Assembly: GCA_009760855.2 (NCBI GenBank)
Contig: WPIO01000170.1
Span: 122,501-186,500, forward strand
Direction: 5' to 3'
DNA: 64,000 nucleotides
Source: Cristatella mucedo
Lineage: Eukaryota > Bryozoa > Phylactolaemata > Cristatellidae
Position 1 is the first letter of the stretch. Every line of letters begins with the position of its first letter. The translations under genes were made by a program, and so were the position numbers. A model generated the notes under the pieces. The model worked only from the letters and a program-made list of their open reading frames with translations, was not told where the DNA came from and searched no databases. Below are positions 32,001-46,117 of this stretch, piece after piece.

Positions 32001-35000
32001 AGACGAGCAAGCCATTGTGGTGCTTGGACACACAAGATCGTCAGACTCCGGCGTTAAATCCTACTACGGCAGGAACAGCTAAGTACGTACTGTACTCTAT
32101 TTAGGCAATATCATCATGTGAGAGTTCATCGCATAGCGGATAACAATCGGCGCATCCTCGTAAAGGCACAGCCAATAAACTGAAAGCGAGGAAAGCCCGG
32201 GAAAAGGGCAAAAATCAGATATTCATTTCAGCCTTTCTTCTCTAATCTATTAGCATCTTTAGGTCGTCTTATCTCGAAGTTACTCCTGCACATTGGGATT
32301 AATACAACCGTTTATTGCAAGTCAGTATATTTTATTGTTTTTAAAATATATTCGTTATTTATAAGTACATTTTTTAATTTAAAAACGGGACCTAAATCAC
32401 AGTGGTTTTTGGGGGTCCAGAATGGATTAATGGCATTTCAATTCTTTTCAGTGGGAAAATTGAGTTGACATGGGAGTAATTCGAGACAAGTTCTGGCACA
32501 GAACGAATTAAACTTGTAAGCCGAAGTACCACTGTACTTTGTTTTGCACAGATTGACCCAGAGATTAGTATGGTGTGCTACATCTAAGCCATACTTTGTT
32601 TTGTACATATTGATACTGAGATTAGCATGACATGCTACGTCTGAACCAGTCCCGTTGGGATAGGTCTTATTCATCAGAATGTCTCTTTTTCCAGCAATCG
32701 CCCAAGCTGTTGACGACGCCTGTATATAGCCCTTAATGGTGGTCACCCGGTTTGCAGCAGGTAATAAACGACTGACGCAGAACTTTAACTCGCGACTTAA
32801 GTCTTAAAGTTCGAGCACCTTACCCCAAGCTAAGAAGGGGGCAACGTCCCACAAGGCCTGCCACAGCCTCACTGTCTGTTTCGTCAGTCTCACATGTCCT
32901 CTCGGAACTATACATTTGGTGTTCTTTTCTTTCACCTAAAGACTGGTGATTATAATAATAACACACTTGATAAAGCTCCCCCAGAGATCTCTTTCTAGGC
33001 GCTTTACATTTGCTGCAAAGAAAACATGACCGAATGGTTAGTGGTAGCATGCTCGATAAACATTATGAATAGCATTGTTAGGGATGACATGCACAGGGTC
33101 ATTATGCAAATATGGTTATTGGCAGCATGCACAGTATCAGCACGCACAAGTACATGAACGAATCAGAGGGACCCAATAAATGCTGTCATAAATAGATGCG
33201 TTTTTAGTTTCTTTTTAAATGTGGTCAAGTCAGGAGATACAAATCTTCTAGACAAAGAAGCTAGAGAAGCGATCAGCTAGATCATCACAGGGATAATCAG
33301 GAGCTAACCTGGGAGCAGTAGAGATAGTTGATCTTCATCATCAACATTTTTGGATTGTGCATCTGTGATTCAACAATAGTTTTATAGAAGCTTGTTGCCG
33401 GTCTCTGCTTCTGTAACTCCACCAAGTCATAAAGACTATGGTTGTTCCGTAGAAGAGTTTTGTATGCCGCACTCGCAGCCTAAGCTGCTTTCGGTACGCA
33501 TTCGGTAGCCAAGAGACTTCGTCTCACGGAACAAAGAGAAAGTGGGAAGCATAGCAGAGTCAAGAGAGCAGTTGAGGTAGTGAGTAGCATGGAAGTAGCA
33601 GCTCAGGACCGCTGAAAAGGATGGGCTATAGTCGGCAGTAGGAGAGTAGTTGTCGTTGTGTAAGAATTGTGGAAGCGAGTTCCACAGTCTAGAACCTGCA
33701 GAGCTAAAGCTTCTGTAGCCAATGGTCTTTAAGTGGAGGAATGGCACAGCTAATTTATCGTCCACACAGGACCTGAGGGTGCGAAGAGGCTGATAATGGT
33801 GCAGCAGTTCAGCAAGGTACGAAGGAGCCAAGCCGTGGCAGGCCTTGTGGGTCAGTGTAAGAACTTTGCTCTGTATCCGTTGCTCAGCCGGCATCCATCC
33901 TAGCTCTTTTAGCAAAGGAGGCACGTGCTCAAATCTCTGGGACTTGAAGACTAGCCTTGCAGCCATATTCATAGTCAGCTGCAGCGGCCTAGTTGCTTTC
34001 TTTGGCAGCCCAGCCAAAAGGGAATTACAATAATCAAGCCGAGACAGAACTGAAGAGCTAGTTAAATTTTTTACAAGCCACTGTGAGAGGCAGGTTCTAA
34101 TTTTGGATAGGGATCGGATGTGATGGCTGGCTGTTGAGGCAGTCTTCTGAATGAAGCTTTTGAAATTGAGGCAGCTGTCGAACACGACACCTAAATTTCG
34201 AGCACGTGGTGATGGTCGCACAATAGCATCACCTATTAGAACAGCAAAGCCTTTTAATCCAGCCACACGCTTAGGGTGTCCTATGAGCAGCAGTTCGGTT
34301 TTATCGTCATTTAATTTCAGGAAGTTCTCCGACATCCAGGATCGAATATCGGCAAGGCAAGCATTCAGTTTCTCAGTTGGTGCAGCAGATTCCGATGGTT
34401 TAAAAGACCAAAACAGAGTATCGTCAGCATAAAAGTGATATCCTATTCCATTGGCCTTAATCACTTTTTCCAGAGCTTTAGTATAAATGGAGAACAGCAA
34501 GGGACCGAGTACAGACCCTTGAGGGACTTCACAGGTGACCCTTCTCGTGTGTGAGACCTGACCCCCCACACGCCACGGATTGAACATGGTCAGACAAGTA
34601 CGATTTAAACCACGCCAGTGCTTCGTCTGCCAGACCGATCTTTGTTCTCAATCCTTCAAGCAGACCGTCGTGATCAATGGTGTCGAAGGCAGCAGTCAGA
34701 TCTAGCAGAGCTGGGGCAGTGACATTCCGTCATAGTTGCCACGTAGAATGTCATTGTTTCAACGGAGGAGAGTAGTTTCAGTCGATTGCTGCCTCTTGAA
34801 CCGTGATTTGACATTTGATTCTTTTCAATATGTTCAACCAGCTGCTTAGCAATAATTTTTTCAAGAATCTTTGACAAGAAAGGAAGAAAGGAAACTGAGC
34901 GATAGTTTGCAAGGACCTCTGTATCCAATCCTGGTTTTTTTAGTATGGGTCTAACGATTGCCGATTTGAAGGACTTGGGGACGACCCCTTTTCCCGAAGA

Positions 35001-38000
35001 AGCATTACAAATCTTGGTTATGGCAGGGCTAAGTTGGTCTGCCAGTGAAGACCGCAGAGGTGATTGTATAGGGTCTTCAGGAGACCTCTTTTTGCTAGAC
35101 CTTATTAAGGTAGCTACATCGCATGCAGAAACCTCGGAGAACCTCTTAAGGAAGGTCAAATGTTGTGGAACCGAGATTGCTTTAGTCAGAGGGGGCTTTA
35201 TGGAGGCACGAATATGCATAGTTTTTCAAGAAAGGAGGCTGAAAACTTTTCGGCTGAGCCCTTAATATCTGGGGAGTCAGACCTCTCAGCATTGGCCAGT
35301 AAATGATTTACTGTCTTATAAATCTGTTTAGGGTCCAACTGGCAGGAATTCAGCTTTCGGATGAAAAAATAAGCTGGCTTTTTTAAGCTTCCGGGTGTAA
35401 ACTCGAAGAAGTAATTGAAATTGACTAGTTCTGCACCAGACCCCGATTTCTTGAAACGAAGTTCAAGCCTGCGCTTGACCCGGCACATCTTTAGGAGTTT
35501 TTTTGTAAATTGAAAGGAATCTCCACGACTTTGTACACGGATAGAGTGAACGGGTGCATGCTTGTCAAGAGCATTTCTGAGTGTCATGTTCATTGCATCA
35601 GTGAGGGTATCGAGGCTGGTGGTCGAGTCTGAATGCAGATCAAGAAGACCTGCATCACAAACAGATTTCAAAAACTTGTTCTATGTCAATGCTTTGTAAG
35701 TTAGGTCGCTTGACAAGTTCGACATTACCCTGTACGTACAAGGGAGCAGGAACAGTAAACGAGACCGAAAAATGATCTGAGAGGGTCAGTGGGCACACCA
35801 CAAGGTCAGTGGGGAGGACATCCTTCGTGATCACGAGATCTAGAATATGGCCACCGACGTGGGTGGTATGATCAACGTATTGGACCAAACCAAAACTTTC
35901 CAGACAGTCAAGAAATGAGCAGACCTGGCTGTTGCTAGGGTTGTCAATGTGAATATTGAAGTCTCCTACAATCAGTAACGGCCTGCCTGTCACACACAAA
36001 TATTTTAGCGAGGAACTCCGAAAACTCCTCTAAGACTGCACTTTGCTTTCACAATTCTTGTCCAATGACGTCTTTCCTGCTGCCTATGATGGTGCTTTCT
36101 TTTCAGCTGTCATGCACTCCTGCGATTTCTTTACTTTACTTTATCCGCTGTCCTCCACTTTGTTGAGCGAGATGCATTTGCAAAGTGCCTAGAAAGAGAG
36201 TGAGTTCTCTGAGGGTGCTTTATCAAATGTTTTATTTTTATTATTTAGTTTGCATGCACTTTAAGTCGCTTTGGCTTTGAGCGTGCTATAAAGAAAACTG
36301 TTCAGCAGAGAGCCGACTAATTAGTCTGCCGCTTTGTTTGGTTCAGTTGGCGACACACGTATTCATAAAAAGCTTTAGTTCACCTGATGTCATTCCGTGG
36401 TACCAGTCGTGCAAAGCTTATTAGTGTGTAAATGATCTGATTTCAGGGTCGGTGCCTGATTCTTCCTGTCATGGTGCTGCTATCACGGATCTAAAAAGCA
36501 ATGTCCGAATAGGTCACTAATCTACTTGCCTTTTTCCACCAGCTCTGTCGCTCTGTTAGCTGCTGCAAATAATGGTTCATTGCACTTTCGAATCCTAGAG
36601 TGCTACAAATCATAGTATGCTACATTGCTCGTTTTCTGCTGTGCAAGCTCATGTTTAACTGGGTCATGTTACTTCTCACATCGGGCCAGGATGTAGACCT
36701 CTCTGCATCGTTTGTTCATGATGTGCAGGGTGGTTTTAGTCGAGGGTCTGAAAAGCTGGTGAGGGCTAAGGCAGGCATCATGCCTGATACATGTCCTTGC
36801 CGTGCATCTCAAAACTTTCGAGTCTTCCTCCAGCGACCTGCAGGCCCTAATATTTGTCAGTCAGGCCAAATGAAGAGTGTGACATGCAACTATCTGTGGT
36901 GCTCATAGGATCGGCTAGTAGCAGCGAGCGGGGACATTGACTGAGAGCTTGAAACCATACAACCGCCCGCAGCGACCGATCGATCTAGTTCTCAGCACTC
37001 AGCTCACGGTGCCCAAACGAAGCGCTTCTGCTCGGGATTCTTCTCATGTCGCTCTGGACCGGAGCTCGATCAAAGCTCAGTGCTTCTCCTGTTTGCCGCA
37101 CCCATTGGCATCATTTACATTGTCGTCTTAAACGGTCGTCTCTGTAGCCATCGCCACATTCTTGGAAGGTCCAACCGTGTGAACATCGGCAATTCAAAAG
37201 CCACAGTCCACCTTACTTTCGTGCAGTTGCTGCTTTGCTTTTTTCCCCTTGCCTCGAGCATTGGCTGCCTCGACAGCAGACAGAGCGAAGGTCGTGACCT
37301 CGGTTGAGATCACCTCTGCCGGTTCCTTCTCAGCCTTCCCCCACCACCTGCCACCACCTCTCTGATGCACCAAGTGGGCGATTGGTTGGCATGCCAGTCC
37401 ACACAGAGTTGATTGATGTTCCAGCGGTGGCACGATGTTCACTCTAATGCTGCAGCCATGCTGATGACTGATGTACAGCTGTACCTTTGCACTTGTGCGA
37501 TCCTGTCATGCATGATCCTGCACTTCGAGCTCTCCCTCAAGTCTCTTGCTGCATGTATGTTGCTGACATTCCCAATCGGATAGCGAGAAACTTTCTCAAA
37601 TTGGATGGCCATTCGACCGGCTGGCTAGTTGTGGGCAAACCTACATTGGAAAGCCTATCCCTCAAAATGGGCTCAGCCAACATGTCTCCTGTAGCACCTG
37701 CGACCGAAATCTAGATTTCTGTTCCAAAGTGACCTTTCTCTGGACGACCACATGAGCTCGACAGTCAGGTCTGCCTAAGTTTAGCTACAAAGCATTGCAA
37801 CATTTGGGCCCTTGGGCCCTGCACAGACAGGGATACTACGCCACAGTTGGCTCTTGCTTTTAGGTATCTCACCTCGACTTCTGTAACTCACTAGTCGAAG
37901 GGTTCCGGCCCGTGTGATAAAGCTCTCACGGTTGGTGCAAAACTCTGCAGCTAGGCTTGACTGTCGTGAATGTCGTGGGTAGTGCATTTCATCGCTCGTC

Positions 38001-40932
38001 AACCTACCCCTGACTTTCAATCAAGCAGCACATCGACCTCAAGGTTTTACTGCCCACGTTGAGTTCCTTCATTCGCTTGCTCCGGCCTGCCTATACAACA
38101 TTTTTCCTTATCAGGCATGGCATTTTAGTTCATAAGCTCCCAAAGCCTGAAAATCCTCCTTCCGACTGACGTCGCAACATTTCCTGACTGAAGTTTAAAA
38201 GGAAGCTAAGCAAGCCTGTTCATGTTCATGCACAGCACTTACTGGGTCCTTGTCCTTGGTCTGCTTATTCGCACTGGCACTGTGCATGCTGTCACTAACC
38301 GACTGACATGCTTCCTTTCCAGCATTTATAAAGTGCCTAGAACGAGATTTAGTTCTCTGAGGGTGCTATATAGGGTTCTTCTTCTTCTGCTGCTTCGGTG
38401 GCACGTCTTTGCCACGACAGCCCACGAGTTAAGGTGCTCGCTCTTATGACCGAGGCTGTTGGTTCGAATCTGCAGTGGGCGACTCTTTATTGCCAACTGC
38501 AAACTGTGGTGATAGCCATTAGGGCTCCTTGGCTGTTAAATCGGCTAATTTTTTTTGGACACGAAGAAGAATCGTGATTACTAAAAGGCTTCAATGTACA
38601 AGGCCCAACGAAAGTTTTTTTTTAGCATTTTTTAGCTAATTTTTAAATGTCGTCAAGACATGGGATGTTGGGACGAAAGTTGAGAGTGAGTTCCAGGCTT
38701 TGGGAGCATACCTACGAAAGGCACGGTCTCTGAAGGATTTGAGGTTCGTACAAAGTGTAGCTAAACGATTTGACTCAGAAAAGCAGGTGGTACGATGCCT
38801 ATCCTGGTGGGGGAGTAGATCTGTTAGCTAGACTGGACCTGAAGTCGATACACTGCTTGATTGGGAGCCAATGGCAGGTATGTGACAAGTGATAGATGTG
38901 GTAACTTCGCAGCTCACGACAGACAAACCTAGCTGCAGAGTTTTCCAGCAACTGTAACAGACATGACACTATGTAGAGAAATCAAAATTTTTTTCTCCAC
39001 TCCTCAACTTTGGACGATCAACTTTTGAAGGGTTGCGTGCATCGTCTAGAATAATGTCAGTGGGAGACTCCAGAGTATTGACGTGAATGGACAAAGATCA
39101 TCCGAGGTAGATCTGAAATATGTGGTACCTCAGGGTTCCGTGCTAGGTCCGGCTCTTTTCACGGTTTATACTCTCCCTCTTGCCGATGTGATTGCCAAGC
39201 ACAATCTAGGCTTTCACTTCTATGTGGATGACACTCAGTTGTACCATTGCTTTTATTTATCCCTTCCAGCCTTCGAGCACCTCAAATTCTCTCAGCTCAC
39301 TTGCTGCATGTATTGATCACATCTGCACATGGATGGCAGCAAATTTTCTCAAACTAAACGATGATAAAACTAACTTATTAGTTATGGGTAAACCCAGTGT
39401 GATTCAGAGATTGGAAAGGTTGTCTCTCAAAATTGGCTCCGCCAGCATATCTTCTGTCGAATCACCTCGAAATCTAGTTGTCATATTCCAAAGTGACCTC
39501 TCGTTAGACGACCATATCAGTTCCACAGTCAAGTCTGCCTACTTGCAGATACATGACATAGCTAAAATTCGGGCATGTTTAGATAAGGATACCACGTCTA
39601 AATTGGTTCATGCATTTGTGACATCCCGTCTTGCTTGTTTAGATAAGGATACCACGTCTAAGTTGGTCCATGCATTTGTGACATCCCGTCTTGACTTCTG
39701 TAACTCACTGCTTTCTGGCCTACTGGAATGTGCAGTTAGGCGATTACAGCTGGTGCAGAACTGCAGCTAGGCATGTCTATCGTGAGCGCAGTTGCCACAT
39801 CACACCACTTCTCGCCGACCTGCACTTGCTCCCAGTCAAGCAACGGATCGACTTCAGGGTTTTGCCGCTCACCTTTAGGTCACTTCGTTCTTTGGCTCGA
39901 GCCTATCTGTCTGATCTACTCCCCTCCCCCCACCAGTCGTACCGCCCGCTTTTCGGAATCCAACAGTCTGCAAATATCCCGTACAAACCTCAAAGCCTTT
40001 GGAGACCGTGCATTAAGTTCGTATGCTCCCATAGCCTGGAACTCACTCCCGACTTGCGTCAGAACATCCCCTGACTTGACCACATTTAAAAAGAACTTGC
40101 AATCACACCTATTTAGGACAGCATTTAGTGGGTCCCTGTGATTCGTTCTTCACGTGCTTATGCGTGCTGACACTGTGCATGCTGCCACTAACCACACTTG
40201 CATGCTGACCCTGTGCATGTCACCCCTAACCATGTCATTCATTTTGTTTATCTAGCATGATAGCACTTACCATTCAATCGCGTTTTCCTTTGCAGCAAAT
40301 GTAAAGTGCCTAGAAAGAGATTGAGTTCTGTGGGGGCACTTTATCAAGTGCATTATCATTATTATTGGTATTATGTCTGGGCTTTTTCCGTATGACTTCC
40401 TGCAATCAAAATGCTTAGTTTGATCGAGGCAGCTTCTCCACTTCTCCGAGAAAGAATTTAGTTAGTCCATTCGTCATATCGCCATGCACTCTGGTTCAGG
40501 CTGTGTAGGAGGAAATTGGGGCAGGGTGATTCGTGCCGGTCGATCGGAGCTCGAAGCAGCGGACCATGAATGCTGACTGCCTCACTTATTCATGCCAGGC
40601 ACGGTACCTTCTCAATTCTGTTGTGGTATGCCATCCGAGGGCGGCCAGATAGTGGCAGGATTGTATGCCCTTCAGTCAGTGCGGAATTGGATCTTCATCT
40701 GTCCTTCCTGGCGCCGATGGTTGATTGCTTCTGTCGCTTCCATGATTGTCTTCTTTTTGGTCTTTCGGAGGAGCGCATGCGCACGTGTGTGCACTAGTGC
40801 CCAAGTGTGTGTCTGTTGAGCGTGTGCCCGCTCGTGCCTGGCAAGGCAGTAGTCATTCGTCACTCGCCTCCCTCCCCCTCTCTCTCTCCTCTCCTCTATC
40901 TCTATCTCTCCATCTCTCTCCCCCTCTCCCCC

Positions 40933-41010
<78 letters not shown>

Positions 41011-41268
41011 GTCTCTCTGCCTCTGTCTGTCTGTCTCTCTCTATCTCTGTCTCTCTGTCTGTCTCTCTGTCTGTCTCTGTGTGTGTCTCTGTGTGTGTGT
41101 GTCTCTCTCTCTCTGTGTCTCTCTCCCCTTCTTTCTCCCTCTCTTTCTCTCTCTCTTCTCTGTCTGTCTGTCTGTCTCTCTCTCTTTCTCTCTCTCTCTG
41201 TCTCTCTCTCTCTGTTTGTCTCTCTGTCTCTGTCTGTCTCTCCATCTCCCCCTCCCCCTTTCTGCTGC

Positions 41269-41321
<53 letters not shown>

Positions 41322-41324
41322 GTC

Positions 41325-41408
<84 letters not shown>

Positions 41409-44400
41409 CTGTTGCAGTCGGGCAGGCAGATGCATAGCCGGCAGCACACGGTTTTAATGCCTTGCCCAATTCAATTTAATCTCTCTCTGCCTTCCCTTCA
41501 GATTAGGTGCGCAGTGCCTGCAGGCCGGCGCAATACTCGAAGATTGTACCCCAAGCACTGCTGTTCCGTTCGAACTGTCTCCACTGCTCTGATTGAGCCG
41601 CCCCCAGCTTCATCTCGACGTTTGTCTGACGGGCTTGACCATAAATGTCTGACCGCAATCAGGTCGCTCATCTGACGTTTGCTGGAGAGCCAGCAAGTAG
41701 TCTGGCCCCTTTTCATCTTGAAAATTGCAACCTGCAGGGGCAGCCACTTATCGCTCGAGGTGCTATTGTGCCTGTCCCGGAGCATCTTGGCACGTATCAT
41801 TGGGCTGGTTGCATGGTGGTGGGAGTCGCAGTGTCTCAGTCATTGCTAGCGTCTTTCATCAGCACGTGAGTGGACACTGCTGACGTGAGCAAGACCATAG
41901 TAGCCAAACTGGAACATGGCAACTATGTGCAGTGGCTCCACCGAGTTCGAGGCCGTGCGTGCCCCAAGCTGGATTTTGTTCAGCACTGCTGCTGTCCGGG
42001 CACCGCCAGCTCACCCCCTCAGTCAGCAGAAGCAGCAGCAGCAGCAAAAGCGTCTATTACGTGGGTGGCCCTTCTGGTGCTGCTCTGCTTCGTATGCTCC
42101 CCTTTCCTTATCAGCATCAGTTGCCTGCACAGTGGTGGCATGCCAGCTTGAGGCTTTGGCAGTGGCACGTCGGTGGCAGGCTCGGCAGCCCATGTGTGTG
42201 CATATGCTGCTAGTGAGAGGGTGAAGCCGTTTTCTTGGAGTGGCAGAACGCTAAAGGGTAATTGGTCCTGGCAGTTTTGGCGCTGATGGAACTCGGTAAT
42301 GAAGGCCGTGGTGACTGAGCGTTATATAGTGTAGTTATGAAGTAATGCACTGGATGTTGTATGAACCACGTATTCTCCCAGCGAGGGAAATAATTGCACG
42401 ACCTTCTACCTTAAAGAGTCTCCTCTTCCTATGAAAACGTGGCATCTGCTTCCTTTGCCAACCGATGTAAAGTGCCTAGAAAGAGATTTAGCTCTTCGTT
42501 TAGCTCAGGTCGCTGTGTGAATGTTTCCTTGTTATTAATGTTATTATTTCTAGTATTACCACTGAGCCGTAGGCTGCCATTTTAAGCCTAAGTCGTCGCC
42601 CTTTGTGATGATGGATTCCCATGTGTTAGCAAGGGATTGAAATCACAATGATAACGAGCCAGGCTAGCTGCTGCTTCCATCTTAGCTGCCATCCCTGGAC
42701 TGGGTGAACCGAACCCTCCTATCAATAGTGAGGGAGAACTAATTGGAGCGGCCAAATATTGGATTAATCGTAGCACGGGAGTTGGCTTTGTGGACCCACC
42801 GGCAGAGGCTCAGCCTTTGATGTCACGGAAGCTGGTGAGTAGATGAGGATGATGATGATGTTGAGTCGGACATTTGTGGGAAATCAACAAATCCTTAGTA
42901 TGTTCGACTGCTTTTGCAGCGAAGCACTGCTTCGTTCTGGGATTGTGCGCAATCGCTGACCATCCCATTGGAATTTGTAGAGAATAGACACTGCACGGTC
43001 GTGTACTTATTTAAAAGCTTCATAGCTTAAACTGGTACGAGGGGTTTGCAATTTGAGAATCTGTATGGTCTCTTTTTTCTCGGGAGATTAGCGTCGTACG
43101 TTGAAGTACCTCTGCTCGTTCTAGTGGGTTCCCATTAGGTAGCTTTCAGCTTCTGAGATGCTCTTGAATGCTGGCGGTTTTGCTCTATGTGAAGCCGATA
43201 TCAGAAGCATAACCCCTTGGTGCATTTCTTGGATTCGTGTTTAGGGTCATTTAAACTATGCTCGGACAGTTATTGTTCACAGAAACCAGATGCAAGCTTG
43301 TGGATTTTTTGCAATGAATACTGAAGGCAGGCTAACCGATGCTCCGTGTATCTTTCGTTGTGGGTGCTTGGGGGTGTGATGGAGCACGACGAGAAACCCC
43401 CCAGGATCACCATTATGCTCGTAAGGTGACAACTACTCCTCAAATGTTAGCACTTGCTTGAAAGTCTGTGCCATTCATGTCTCTGCCGGTCGTGCAGTGC
43501 ACAGGCTTTTCGTGAATGCCACAGAGGAGGGGGAAGCAAAACGAGCTTTGACACAGGAGGCCTGATGCATAGTCATCGTTGCCGGCAGATGCTTGTTAAA
43601 GTCACTGGTGGCAGCCATGTCATATTTCGTGATGGAGTGGCATGCCCGTGTCGTCTGTCGATGTGCACATGTGAGTGCGTGCTTGTCTGTATGTGCAAGA
43701 AACACCGTGGCATTCATTCATTGAACTATTCCTGCAACTGCTCGATGACTAGCTGGTGCAATTACAAATGACTGGCATCGAATGTGTGCTCAGCAGCCTG
43801 TTTGCACACCATCGGCCGTGCATGCACTGGTTGAGGACTGGCCAAGCGGCAGGTTACAGGTGAAAACATTTTCATAACATCCAAGCTTGTCAGTGGCTAC
43901 GCAATGCTAAGAATCCCATTCTAGGAGAGTAGCTGATTCTTTGACTTGGTGCAATGCCCTGCTGATGAGAAGCTTTGGTGCATGCCTACGTGTGTGCAAA
44001 CAGCGCTTCCCACTGGCGCTCAGACTGCTGCTCTTTCTCTTTTGTAGAGTGCGGCTTACCACCCGAGGTGAGACTCTTTTTTTATGGTGCAGCCACTTCT
44101 GATCTCGGGGGGCCGCTTTGCCAAGACCTGACAAAGTCATGCAAGTGACATTTTGGAAGGAATGAAGTGGTCGACGAACTGCTGATTTCTGCATCAGAGA
44201 TGCAACTGGTTACCTCATCTAGCTGCACGGCGTGTTCGTCTCTTTCTCTCTCTTCTTTCTCTTTGTTTTCTTCTCTCTTTCTTGCTTTTTTCCTCGATGT
44301 GTCCTGTCTGTCTTGACAGTCGATGTTCTCATCATTTCCTGTCTGCCTAACCTGTCCTACTCACTGCTGCTCCTTAATGCTCATCTGCTGCTGCAAGTCG

Positions 44401-44590
44401 CCGGGCTTTGCTTCTGTTCCCCGCCCCTATCCGCATCTCCACCCCTCTTGTCGTCTCATGCTTTATTGTCGTGCACTCTCCGGACTAGCTCTGTGCTCCG
44501 AGTTTGTTTCTCGTGTTTTCTTGCTCTTGCTTTCTCTGTCTCCGTCTCTTTGTATGTCTTTCTTCTCTCTCCCTCTCCTTCTCCCCCTCT

Positions 44591-44672
<82 letters not shown>

Positions 44673-46086
44673 GTCTTTCTCTCTCTCACCCTCTGTCCGT
44701 CTGTCTCTCTTTCTATGCTTGATGTCGCTGCTCGCTCTGCCATCCACCCGTTGCTCTTCTCACTCCTCTCCAGACATTGCCGATGACTAGACTAGCTAGA
44801 TGACTATTCATCTATATCACTCCAGCTTGCCGATGACTAGACTATTCTAGATGACTATTCATCTATATCACTCCAGCTTGCCGATGACTAGAGCAGCCCA
44901 TCCACTCCGCCGCCTGTCCTGCACGGCCTGTCAGGGCTCGGTGGCGCGAGACAGGCAGTTGTCTCCGCTGCCCGGTCATGCCGGAGCTCGGTTGTTGAGT
45001 GTCCCCCAGAGTTGGACGCTGTTTTAATGCTGCCCTAATTATGCTGCCCTTCTGCTGCAGTACTGCGAATTTGGTGCCGATTTTGAGAAGTGTAAAAAGT
45101 GGCTGGAGACGCACTTGCCCGAGGAGTTTGACAAGCTAACTCCTGCAGGTAGGTAGGCAGCCTCTGTCCGTGGGTGCTGCTCACTTGTCTCAGTGACGCA
45201 GTGAGCCGCAGACGCCCGCGCTTACCAGGTGCTCGGGGCGCTCATTGCTGATGTCGGTTCTGCAGTCCGCCGGAGCACAGCGCGCGATGGTCGCGACCGT
45301 CTGCCATGCGTAGCATCGCACGGTGCCGCGCAGGCTGGCTAAGCTAGCTCGAAGCTGACCCGCCCAGGGAGTGACAGAAGGCACCCCCCCCCGGCACAAA
45401 GTGTAACAGCTGCAGCAGAAAGAGCCGAGCAGGGAGTGTTGTGCAGCAGAGGGCCACCGGTTTGTGTTGCATGCAGCCAGGGGTGCCGGGGGCAGGGGTC
45501 GAGGTAATGGTAATGGGGGGGGAAGAGCAAGAGGAAAAGGGGGCAGAGGGCACTGCCGGCCAGGCCGCGCCGTACTGAGCGAGCACTGGCCTCGGCCGCC
45601 CAAGGATGGTCAAGGAAAATGCCAGCGGAGAGAGCGGTCTTCCTGCCGGTTAGGGCGGGAGCCTCCCGGGACAAGAGCACTAGTAACGTTGCCACGTGGC
45701 CACGAGTGTGCAGCAAGCAGCCACTGCGATTAGTCTTCGACGGTCTGCCTCGGTAGCAGAAGCCTGGGAAGATAGCGAGTCGAAGGTACCGGCCCGGTTG
45801 GAAGCTGCAAGTAGCGGTCGTCCGAGCGTCTGCAGCCGTCTGGTGGTCACGTGTTGGGCCAGTAGCCCCCTGTCTCCCGCCCATGCTTTCACTCGCCTCC
45901 TAGTCTCTGCCGAGCTGCTCTATGCCGAGCCGTTCGAGCCGTTGGCAGAGGAAAAAAGCCGACCGCGTAGGCCTGCGATGAGCCACTTATAACTGGTCAT
46001 AGACTTGGGCGAGGGAGAAGAGCACCAAGCGAGAGCAGCCGGTGTGAGTTCGTCGCCTGCGTGTGTGTCAGTGCGTGTGTGTGTCA

Positions 46087-46117
<31 letters not shown>

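Noticed and set aside
40746-41675. Long open frames over the polypyrimidine tract (up to 309 residues, Ser/Leu or Arg/Glu repeats)
   Set aside because: They are dinucleotide-repeat artefacts open in several frames on both strands.
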